Below are positions 1-6,059 of a stretch of 10,191 nucleotides of DNA, one piece after another. Below the pieces are notes generated by a model. The model had not been told where the DNA came from. It made no database searches and saw only the letters and a program-made list of their open reading frames with translations. This stretch comes from Deltaproteobacteria bacterium. GTDB lineage: Bacteria; Myxococcota_A; Polyangia; Polyangiales; Houyiibacteriaceae. The stretch covers positions 1 through 10,191 of the forward strand of contig JAFDFW010000041.1 in the NCBI GenBank assembly GCA_019309605.1, given 5' to 3'. Each line of letters begins with the position of its first letter. The first letter of the stretch is position 1. A program made the position numbers and the translations under genes.

Positions 1-1350
1 CGCGCTCGCCTGCGCGAAGAGCTCGATGCGAAGCAGCACCATGCTCACCATGAGGCCAATGAGCAGGATCGCGGCGGCCGCCTGCCAGCGCCGAAGCTCC
101 TGCTGTTCCTCGAGCGTCTCGTCGACTCCAACGCGAGCGCTCACCCCCGGCCCCATCGCGACGACATCGAAGCTTGGAACTGCAAACAGGGCGCGTAAGA
201 GATCATCAACGTCCACTTGCGGGAACGCACCATCGATGATGGCCACGGCGAGCGGGTCCAGACCGTCGCGCTCCGCCTCGCCGAGGAGGGCCTCGGCTGC
301 TTGGCGGGCCCGGCCCGGACCCTTCGGATCAGCCACGGTCACGTAAGATACGCCCGCTGTATTGTCCGAGAACAGGTCACCGCGAACTTGAATCCGCCAA
401 ACACCGGGGCCCAGAGCCGGAAGATGAGGATCATGCGGAGAGAGGGACGAGGCTTGCATCCACCGCCGTCCCTGGAAAATGTCGACCAGCACGGGGCCGC
501 GCTCCCCGAGCTGCTCCCAGTCGAGCTCGATGCCGCCGTCGATCGCCGTTGCCCGAGCCACGATACCACCTGGCACGACAGGAAGCCGGACCTCACGGGC
601 GGCAACCACGGCGCCGTCTTCGCCAATCGCCTCCACCTCGACGCGCCCTTCACTGCCCGCAACGACGAGTGGCAACCGCGCAAAACCGTTCGAGGGTTGG
701 ATGGCACCCGGTTCGACCCGAACGCCGGCAACCGGCCGGACCCGCACCGCGACAGCGTCGTCGCCCACCCAGACCGAAAGCCAACAGCGTAGATCGGGAA
801 CGCAGGCCCCTTCCTCCACACGCGGGTCGAGCATCGCGGCCGCGGGCTTCGACTCCGCGCCGCGGATCGGCCCCAGCTCGTAGGCTTGAAACGGGTTGAC
901 GGAGCGGCCCTTTGGTAGACGCGACTCGATCGACTCCCTCACGTAGAGGGCTCGCTCGACGGAAACCGCATCGCCATCGATCTCGGCGACCGCGACCAAC
1001 GACAGCACTTCGTCGATCCCATCGGGGATCTGCAGTCGCCCCTCCCTTCCCTGGACCAGCGACTTCTCCAACTCGGCACGCGCGAGCACCATGCCGGCCG
1101 CGTTGCGAAGCTCGACCTCGACGGCTGGCGCGACGATCACGGTGTACCCATCGTCGTCTTGATCCACCTGCCAGGCGCGAAGCCCGATGGTCGTTCCGGG
1201 TCGCGCGACCAACGGCGCACTCAAGCGAAGATCGGGAACCAGCGGCGGGGCACCCGCGATCCAAAGTGCCGCGAGGATGATCGCGACGACCAACGGTGAC
1301 ATTCGGATCGCCCGAGCAAAACGGTCGAATTGTCGGTCCGGCGCGGTCAT
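1..1350 (-). CDS. Two-anchor envelope protein of unknown function (partial, 3' end outside window)
   Basis: I do not recognise this gene. From an ATG at 1350 the minus strand is open for 450 codons to the left edge without a stop, so the C-terminus is missing. Residues 18-36 form a hydrophobic helix after a basic N-terminus (uncleaved anchor or signal peptide). Residues about 40-340 are rich in short alternating hydrophobic strands, Val, Gly and acidic residues, as in secreted beta-sandwich proteins, with two cysteines (183, 189) that could form a disulfide. Residues 345-410 look alpha/beta. A charged Glu/Gln-rich stretch (411-421) then precedes a second hydrophobic helix at about 424-441. 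I infer a periplasmic domain held between two membrane anchors. No Shine-Dalgarno sequence precedes the ATG; Met17 (ATG at 1302-1300) is an alternative start just before the first helix. The reading frame is preferred because it is the longest here, continuous with the window edge, and gives a coherent membrane topology; open frames on the other strand give Arg/Pro/Ser-rich nonsense. It is divergent from the Fur gene. Confidence 0.75.
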   Translation of the reverse strand, partial: MTAPDRQFDRFARAIRMSPLVVAIILAALWIAGAPPLVPDLRLSAPLVARPGTTIGLRAWQVDQDDDGYTVIVAPAVEVELRNAAGMVLARAELEKSLVQGREGRLQIPDGIDEVLSLVAVAEIDGDAVSVERALYVRESIESRLPKGRSVNPFQAYELGPIRGAESKPAAAMLDPRVEEGACVPDLRCWLSVWVGDDAVAVRVRPVAGVRVEPGAIQPSNGFARLPLVVAGSEGRVEVEAIGEDGAVVAAREVRLPVVPGGIVARATAIDGGIELDWEQLGERGPVLVDIFQGRRWMQASSLSPHDPHLPALGPGVWRIQVRGDLFSDNTAGVSYVTVADPKGPGRARQAAEALLGEAERDGLDPLAVAIIDGAFPQVDVDDLLRALFAVPSFDVVAMGPGVSARVGVDETLEEQQELRRWQAAAAILLIGLMVSMVLLRIELFAQASA

Positions 1351-1405
1351 GGGGATGGACAAGTTTGGGATGTTACCTTAGGAACGGTTGGGGTATAGAG
1401 CGCGA
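1351..1405. promoter_or_regulatory. Divergent intergenic region between envelope gene and fur
   Basis: These 55 bases separate two divergent start codons and must hold signals for both genes. TATAGA at 1394-1399 resembles a -10 box for the rightward gene. If used, transcription would begin close to the ATG at 1406 and the message would be nearly leaderless, consistent with the lack of a Shine-Dalgarno sequence there. The best -35-like hexamer, TTACCT at 1373-1378, has a short 15-base spacer, so the promoter is a guess. No Fur-box-like AT-rich inverted repeat is visible, so autoregulation by Fur is not supported by sequence. Confidence 0.3.
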
Positions 1406-1864
1406 ATGCAAGCCACCGCCGAACACGACGTCGAGCAACTCCGTGCTCGCCTGAACGACTACATGGCCAAGCATGGCCTGCGGTCGACGGAACAGCGGCG
1501 CCTCGTCACCGAGATGTTTTTCGCCACCACCGAGCACCTGTCCATCGAGGACTTGCTCGACCGAGCACGCGTCGAAGAGCCCAAGATCGGATATGCGACG
1601 GTGTACCGCACCCTGAAGCTCCTCAAGGAGTGCGGTCTGGCGTTCGAGCGCCACTTCGGCGACGGGGTGTCGCGTTACGAAGTCGCCTGGGCAGACGAGC
1701 ACCACGACCATCTGATCTGTGTGGAGTGCGAGAAGATCATCGAGTTCGAAGACGCCGACATCGAAGAGTTGCAGCACCGCGTGGCCGCAAGGTTGGGCTT
1801 CAAGCTCGTGCGCCACAAGCTCGAGCTCTACGGTTTGTGCGCGGAGTGCCAGGCCAAAAAATAG
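1406..1864 (+). CDS. fur: Fur-family ferric uptake regulator
   Basis: The 152-residue product has the normal size and two-domain plan of Fur: an N-terminal winged helix (about 1-93, with the conserved ATVYRTL recognition segment at 64-70) and a C-terminal dimerisation and metal domain. Metal ligands align with E. coli Fur: His44, Glu92, His100 and His102 for one site; His99, Asp101, Glu120 and His137 for the other. Two CxxC pairs (105/108 and 145/148) match the structural zinc site. Glu at 120, where PerR proteins have Asp, argues for metal sensing of the Fur type rather than peroxide sensing. Fur binds DNA as a dimer when loaded with Fe2+, usually repressing iron uptake; Zur or Mur specificity cannot be excluded from sequence alone. 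The ATG at 1406 lacks a Shine-Dalgarno sequence. An in-frame TTG at 1388, with AGGA four bases upstream, would add six residues. No iron-transport gene lies nearby. Confidence 0.92.
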   Translation: MQATAEHDVEQLRARLNDYMAKHGLRSTEQRRLVTEMFFATTEHLSIEDLLDRARVEEPKIGYATVYRTLKLLKECGLAFERHFGDGVSRYEVAWADEHHDHLICVECEKIIEFEDADIEELQHRVAARLGFKLVRHKLELYGLCAECQAKK

Positions 1865-1939
1865 GGCTGCTGACGGGTCCCGCACTGGCGTGGGCGGCGC
1901 CGGCTCGACAACACCCGCTAGCGCCAGCATAGTTGCGCA

Positions 1940-3016
1940 ATGCGCAGTATCGTCACGGGCGCCTACGGTCACGTCGGCGCCAACCTCGTCCGCGCCCTCC
2001 TCGAGCGTGGTGATGAAGTCGGCGCCGCCGACAAGAGACAGACCGAGTCTCTCCAAGGCCTCGACGTCGAACACATACCGATCGACGTGCTCCACCCCGA
2101 ATCGCTCGAGAGAGCGTTCGCCGGCGCGGACACCGTCTTCCACCTAGCCGCTCTGATCTCGATCACGGGCGACCCGACGGGGATCGTCCGTCGCGTCAAC
2201 GTCGACGGCCCGCGTAATGCCGCCCGGGCGGCGATGGCATGCGGTGTGTCGCGGTTCGTCCACTGTAGCTCGGTGCACGCGTTCGACCTCCGAGGTTGCG
2301 GCCCGGAGCTCACCGAGACCGGCCCGAGAGCCACTGCTGATCGCTCTCCTGCCTACGACCGGTCCAAGAACGAGGGTGAGAACGCAGTCCACGCCGCGGT
2401 CGCAGAGGGCCTCGATGCCGTGATCGTGAACCCGACTGGGGTCGTCGGACCCCACGACTACCGCCCTTCGCAAATGGGTGAGCTGCTTCTCCAGTTTCGC
2501 GATCGCAAGATCCCCGTGAACCTCGGCGGCGGGTTCGACTTCGTCGACGTGCGCGACCTCGTCGCCGGACTGCTCGCCGCCGAACAGTCCGGCCGCACCG
2601 GCGAAAATTACCTCCTGTCTGGGCACCGCTACAGCCTCAAGGAGCTGGCCCAACTGGCTGCCCAGGTCAGTGGCGTGAAGGCCCCGCGAATCTCGGTGCC
2701 GCTGTCGTTGATCAGTGGTCTGGCCCCGCTCGTCCTCAGGCTCACACCCAGCCACCAGATCCCCCTCTTTACACCCGACTCGCTGCACGCGCTGCAGCAT
2801 TCACCGAGCGTGTGCCACTACAAAGCCGCGAAAGAGCTGGGCTACGCCGCTCGCCCCTTCATCGAGACCATCCGCGACACGTACGCCTGGTTCGACGGCA
2901 GCCTCTCCCCTTCTGCTTCATCGAGACCATCCGGAATACGTCTGCGTGGTTCGAAGGGGAAGGCGACTGCCAGGCCCAAACTCACGCCTGACCGCCCCGT
3001 CTCGCAGACCGCCTAG
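1940..3016 (+). CDS. Extended-SDR NAD(P)-dependent epimerase/dehydratase/reductase
   Basis: This 358-residue protein belongs to the extended short-chain dehydrogenase family (dihydroflavonol-reductase/HpnA-like). It opens directly with the Rossmann strand and dinucleotide loop TGAYGHVG (Gly7, Gly10, Gly13). It continues with FHLAA (67-71), the active-site serines in HCSSVHAF (108-115), the catalytic YxxxK pair Tyr139/Lys143, and NPTGVVGP (164-171). The substrate is not predictable: relatives act on sugar nucleotides, flavonols, sterols and hopanoid precursors. It is probably cytoplasmic. The conserved fold ends near FIETIRDTYAWFDG (307-320), the usual end of this family. The remaining 38 residues are Ser/Arg/Pro-rich, unlike the family, and lie over an out-of-frame duplicate of codons 307-320 (see repeat). 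The natural stop may once have been the TGA at 2989-2991. The ATG at 1940 has no clear Shine-Dalgarno sequence, but the Rossmann strand starts at residue 3, so little could be missing. The stop overlaps the convergent dehydrogenase gene by four bases. Confidence 0.88.
   Translation: MRSIVTGAYGHVGANLVRALLERGDEVGAADKRQTESLQGLDVEHIPIDVLHPESLERAFAGADTVFHLAALISITGDPTGIVRRVNVDGPRNAARAAMACGVSRFVHCSSVHAFDLRGCGPELTETGPRATADRSPAYDRSKNEGENAVHAAVAEGLDAVIVNPTGVVGPHDYRPSQMGELLLQFRDRKIPVNLGGGFDFVDVRDLVAGLLAAEQSGRTGENYLLSGHRYSLKELAQLAAQVSGVKAPRISVPLSLISGLAPLVLRLTPSHQIPLFTPDSLHALQHSPSVCHYKAAKELGYAARPFIETIRDTYAWFDGSLSPSASSRPSGIRLRGSKGKATARPKLTPDRPVSQTA
2858..2957 (+). repeat. Diverged direct repeat at the 3' end of the SDR gene
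   Basis: Two 41-base copies, 2858-2898 and 2917-2957, match at 34 of 41 positions. Both begin TTCATCGAGACCATCCG and include TGGTTCGA. The offset is 59 bases, so the copies fall in different frames. A shorter match upstream (CTCGCCCCTTC at 2850-2860 and CTCTCCCCTTC at 2903-2913) extends the duplication, with six extra bases before copy 2. Read in its own frame, copy 2 gives FIETIRNTSAWFEG and then ten further codons to a TGA at 2989-2991. Five of the seven mismatches fall at third codon positions of that frame, which suggests that copy 2 was once translated there. Confidence 0.88.
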
Positions 3017-4854
3017 ACGGTCGCAAACGCTTCGTCGGGGATCTCGACAGGAAGCGTATCGATCGCGCTCAACCGCCGCGTGCGGGCCGGCAAGGTCGAG
3101 AGCACGTTGTTGGCGAAGTACTGCGCGGCGAATCTCTTGCCGGTGTAGAACGCATGATCCGGGTGAGTCTCCGACGTCTCCGGCAGCTTCTTCAGCGCGA
3201 TCGTGGCCTGGTCGAGCAACAACCAACCAACCGCCAACTCACTCATGATGTTGAGGAACTCCTCGGCAGCGAGCGGGATGTGCTCGAGCTTACCACCCTT
3301 GAACCAACCGATGAACTGCATCACGGACGCGGCGACCGCCTCGTGCGCAGCCTGGAGATGACCGATACCCTCCTCCAGCGCCGGCGTGTCTTTGTTCTCT
3401 GTGATGAAGCTCTGGATGTCCATCAGGAACGCCTGCGTATTGGCACCGCCGGCTTGGCCGAGCTTGCGGCTCACCAGGTCCATCGACTGGATGAAGTTCG
3501 TGCCCTCGTAGATCTGGAAGATCTTTGCGTCGCGGCAGTACTGCTCGACCGGGTGATCCTTGAGGAAGCCGTGGCCGCCGTACACCTGAATCGCACGGCT
3601 CGATACTTCGAACGCCGCATCGGTGCCGTAAGCCTTCACGAGGGGGGTCAGAAGATCGACCTGGCCCCGGTGATACGCCTCGGACTCGTCGTCCTTACCC
3701 TGGATCGCCGCAAGGCGATCGCCGTGGCTGGAAAGCTTCATGACGAGGGCGCGAATACCCTCGACCCTTGCCTTCATCGCCAGCAGGTCACGGCGAATGT
3801 TCGGGTGCTCGATGATCGGAACGCGAGGCGCGTTGGCGTCCTTGAACTGTTTGATGCTCGCGCCCTGCTTGCGCTCACGCGCGTACTCGAGCGCGCTGAG
3901 GTACGCCGCAGAAGCGACTGACAAGCCCTGAATGCCCACGCCGATGCGGGCGGCGTTCATCATGTGGAACATCTGGCGGATGCCCTGATGCTCGATACCA
4001 CCGACGACCTCACCGATGCTGCTGTCCTCGTCGCCGAACTGCACCACGCAGGTGGCCGACGCGTTGATGCCCATCTTGTGCTCGATCGAGGGAACGGTTA
4101 CATCGTTGAGCTCGCCGAGCGAGCCGTCCTCGTTGATTCGCACCCGGGGGACCAGGAAGAGCGAGAGACCCTTGGTGCCGGGCTCGGCGCCTTCGATGCG
4201 GGCGAGGACCAGATGCACCACGTTGGTCCCTAGGTCGTTGTCGCCGGCGCTGATGAAGATCTTGGTGCCGCGGATGTTGTAGGTGCCGTCGTCATTGCGC
4301 GTCGCGGTGGTCGACGCTGCGCCGACATCGGAGCCGGCCTGCGGCTCGGTGAGACACATCGTGCCAGTCCATTCGCCGCTCATCATCTTGGGCACGTACT
4401 TCTTTTTTTGGTCCTCGGTCGCGCAATCCATGATCAGCTCCGCCGCCGTCAGCGTGAGGCCGGTGTACAGCGCGAACGCGGTGTTGGCGCCGCAGAGCAT
4501 CTCCTCGACGAACGAGCCGATCATGGAGGGCGCGTCCTGGCCGCCCCAGCACGACGGCGCGGCGATCGTGCGCCAGCCAGCCTCCCAGATCTTGTCCCAA
4601 GCCTCCTTGAAGCCATCGGGCGTGATGACCCGGCCGTCCTCGAGTCGACAGCCCTGGGTGTCACCGGTGCCGTTGAGCGGGCCCGTGACCTCACAGACGA
4701 AGCGATAGACCTCGTCGAGCACCATATTGCACTCGTCCGAGCTCCACTCGGCGTAGGGCTCCTTCCCGAGGACCGCGGGCAGATCGAACTGCTCGAAGAA
4801 CAGGAACCGAAAGTCTCGTAAATCCGCGCGGTAACGGTTGATTGCCTGCGCCAA
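3013..4854 (-). CDS. Large acyl-CoA dehydrogenase (DmdC/FadE-like)
   Basis: This 613-residue flavoenzyme introduces the alpha,beta double bond into an acyl-CoA and passes electrons to electron-transfer flavoprotein. Its length fits the roughly 600-residue branch that includes 3-methylmercaptopropionyl-CoA dehydrogenase (DmdC) and long-chain FadE forms, not the roughly 380-residue type. In order: a short N-terminal cap (MAQAINRYRADLRDF), an alpha domain, the FAD-binding beta-domain motif MCLTEPQAGSD (166-176), the C-terminal helical core with VYGGHGF (424-430), and RDAKIFQIYEGTN (441-453). In the last motif Glu450 aligns with the catalytic base. An extra helical domain (about 470-610) is typical of this branch. 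The substrate (fatty acyl-, branched or DMSP-derived acyl-CoA) cannot be told from sequence. The start is TTG at 4854, chosen because GGGAGG lies five bases upstream and the family N-terminus begins here. The 125 bases to the upstream hydrolase gene suggest a separate promoter, but none is convincing. Confidence 0.93.
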   Translation of the reverse strand: MAQAINRYRADLRDFRFLFFEQFDLPAVLGKEPYAEWSSDECNMVLDEVYRFVCEVTGPLNGTGDTQGCRLEDGRVITPDGFKEAWDKIWEAGWRTIAAPSCWGGQDAPSMIGSFVEEMLCGANTAFALYTGLTLTAAELIMDCATEDQKKKYVPKMMSGEWTGTMCLTEPQAGSDVGAASTTATRNDDGTYNIRGTKIFISAGDNDLGTNVVHLVLARIEGAEPGTKGLSLFLVPRVRINEDGSLGELNDVTVPSIEHKMGINASATCVVQFGDEDSSIGEVVGGIEHQGIRQMFHMMNAARIGVGIQGLSVASAAYLSALEYARERKQGASIKQFKDANAPRVPIIEHPNIRRDLLAMKARVEGIRALVMKLSSHGDRLAAIQGKDDESEAYHRGQVDLLTPLVKAYGTDAAFEVSSRAIQVYGGHGFLKDHPVEQYCRDAKIFQIYEGTNFIQSMDLVSRKLGQAGGANTQAFLMDIQSFITENKDTPALEEGIGHLQAAHEAVAASVMQFIGWFKGGKLEHIPLAAEEFLNIMSELAVGWLLLDQATIALKKLPETSETHPDHAFYTGKRFAAQYFANNVLSTLPARTRRLSAIDTLPVEIPDEAFATV

Positions 4855-4859
4855 GTCAG

Positions 4860-4865
4860 CCTCCC
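4860..4865 (-). promoter_or_regulatory. Ribosome binding site fixing the TTG start of the acyl-CoA dehydrogenase
   Basis: On the minus strand GGGAGG stands five bases before the TTG at 4854-4852. It is among the strongest Shine-Dalgarno matches in the window and supports the non-ATG start. An ATG overlapping the upstream side of this site is out of frame and meets TGA after three codons. Confidence 0.7.
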
Positions 4866-4979
4866 ATGTTCGAGTCGGTCACCCTCGGGCTCGGGCATGA
4901 TTACGCAAGAAAGCCCTGATGGATGCCGACTGTAAGAAAGTTGGGGGCAAGCGTATCTTCCGTCAAGTCGACGATCGGC

Positions 4980-5975
4980 CTACTGGGCCGTGCGGACCTT
5001 CACAAACTCGCCAATTCGCCGGATCGCCTCGCGCCCTTCCTTGAGCATCGGGGCGAATACGTGCCAGGCGTGAATCATGTCGGGCCAGACTTCGAGCTTG
5101 ACCTCGACACCCGCGGAGCGTGCCGCTTCCGCACAGCGAAGGTTGTCATCTAGCAGGGTTTCCGCGGCTCCAACCTGAATCAACAGCGGTGGAAGGCCGG
5201 CCATGTCGGCGTGAATGGGTGACACTAAAGGGTTACGATGCTCGGACAGCGGCGCAAACCGTTTGGCCATCGAGCGGAGGCCGATTCGGGTCACGAAATC
5301 GTAGTGCCTGTTGTTTTGCATGGAGGTGCTGCGAGGGTCCAGGTCGAGCCAACCGGAGATCAGAACCCCACCTGCCGGCAGGGGCAGCCCCTCGTCGCGT
5401 AGCGAGACCAGGGTCGAGAGCGTCAAGCCGGCCCCCGCGGACTCGCCCCCCATGACGATGTGCTCGGGACGAATCCCCTGCTCCTCGATCAGCCACAGAT
5501 AGACCCGATGCGAGTCCTCGAGCTGCGCCGGAAACGGATGCTCGGGCGCGAGCCGGTAATCGGCAGCCAATACCCTCATCCCGCTCGCAATGCACAGCCT
5601 TGCCAGGAAATCCCGATGCGAGTTGATCGACCCAGTCGAGTACCCGCCGCCGTGGAAGTAGAGAAAGACCCGATCCGGATCACTGCCAGGCTGTGAAAAC
5701 CACTCCGCCGACACCCCAGCCGCCTCGATCGGCTGCATATCAACCGCCCGCATCGGCTTGGTCACCGGCCGCGGCGGATCGATAACCCGGCGCTGAAACT
5801 GAAGGGGAAGCACAGTCGAAAGACTGGCGGTCCGCCGAAGAACCTCGGCAACCGTCTCGAGCTCGAGGGTCCAGCTCGGGCGGCGAGGGCCGAGGACCGC
5901 CCGGCGCGCACGGATCACGGGCTTGAGGCCGTCCATCAGGGTGCGAATCAAATTCACGGGCACAAAGCCTAGCAC
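4980..5975 (-). CDS. HSL-family (family IV) alpha/beta hydrolase, putative esterase/lipase
   Basis: This 331-residue serine hydrolase is of the hormone-sensitive-lipase type. It has the oxyanion-hole motif HGGGY (108-112), the family segment DYRLAPEHPFPA (139-150), the nucleophile elbow GESAG (177-181, Ser179), and a catalytic His at 302 in MIHAWHVF. The acid position, usually Asp in this family, appears to be Glu272 in GAAETLLDD, as in some actinobacterial and proteobacterial relatives; Asp276 or Asp277 are less likely alternatives. It would hydrolyse short to medium acyl esters; the natural substrate is unknown. An N-terminal cap of about 100 residues precedes the core, with no clear signal peptide, so it is probably cytoplasmic or membrane-associated. 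The called start is GTG at 5975 without a Shine-Dalgarno sequence; GTG codons 5 and 7 and ATG codon 14 are alternatives. It lies upstream of and co-directional with the acyl-CoA dehydrogenase, so ester cleavage could feed acyl oxidation, but the 125-base gap makes co-transcription uncertain. Confidence 0.9.
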   Translation of the reverse strand: MLGFVPVNLIRTLMDGLKPVIRARRAVLGPRRPSWTLELETVAEVLRRTASLSTVLPLQFQRRVIDPPRPVTKPMRAVDMQPIEAAGVSAEWFSQPGSDPDRVFLYFHGGGYSTGSINSHRDFLARLCIASGMRVLAADYRLAPEHPFPAQLEDSHRVYLWLIEEQGIRPEHIVMGGESAGAGLTLSTLVSLRDEGLPLPAGGVLISGWLDLDPRSTSMQNNRHYDFVTRIGLRSMAKRFAPLSEHRNPLVSPIHADMAGLPPLLIQVGAAETLLDDNLRCAEAARSAGVEVKLEVWPDMIHAWHVFAPMLKEGREAIRRIGEFVKVRTAQ

Positions 5976-5997
5976 GCCGGCGCCGAAGGCCCGTGGG

Positions 5998-6039
5998 CGA
6001 TGCGAAGCATCGGTTGTACGGGCTGGCGCTGGGGGCGCC
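5998..6039. other. Two short inverted repeats in the divergent region before argS
   Basis: CGATGC-GAA-GCATCG (5998-6012) is a perfect six-base-pair inverted repeat with a three-base loop. It is followed by GGCGC-TGGGG-GCGCC (6025-6039). Both lie between the hydrolase start (5975) and the argS ATG (6060). They could be leader hairpins or an operator, but stems this short arise by chance in GC-rich DNA, and no T-run or T-box features accompany them. Confidence 0.3.
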
Positions 6040-6059
6040 TAGCTCGTAAGCCTCCGGCC

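Noticed and set aside
217..821. Overlapping open frames on both strands within the first 1.3 kb (for example 217-792 plus and 339-821 minus).
   Set aside because: They are Arg/Pro/Ser-rich, mutually overlapping and lack domains, while the continuous minus-strand frame 1-1350 gives coherent membrane topology. They are GC-driven shadows.
1885..1927. Inverted repeat CTGGCG ... CGCCAG between fur and the SDR gene as a possible terminator.
   Set aside because: Only six pairs with a loop of about 31 bases and no T-run; expected by chance at this GC content.
1933..1940. Palindrome TTGCGCAA touching the SDR start codon as an operator.
   Set aside because: An eight-base palindrome is too short to support a regulatory site without a second copy or comparative data.
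1373..2800. Long minus-strand open frames antisense to fur and the SDR (1373-2143 and 2144-2800).
   Set aside because: The plus strand encodes clear Fur and SDR motifs throughout; the antisense products show no recognisable domain and no ribosome binding site.
3154..3921. A 255-codon plus-strand open frame inside the acyl-CoA dehydrogenase gene.
   Set aside because: It is the antisense of a gene with all family motifs; its product is Leu/Arg/Asp-rich with no domain, a common artefact of codon bias at high GC.
4403..4409. Seven-base T run (A7 on the coding strand) in the acyl-CoA dehydrogenase as a programmed frameshift site.
   Set aside because: The zero frame continues through all conserved motifs, and the run simply encodes Gln-Lys-Lys-Lys; no recoding signal or alternative product is evident.
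4961..4966. TTGACG on the minus strand as a -35 box for the acyl-CoA dehydrogenase.
   Set aside because: The sequence 17 bases downstream (CAACTT) is not -10-like, so no promoter can be supported.
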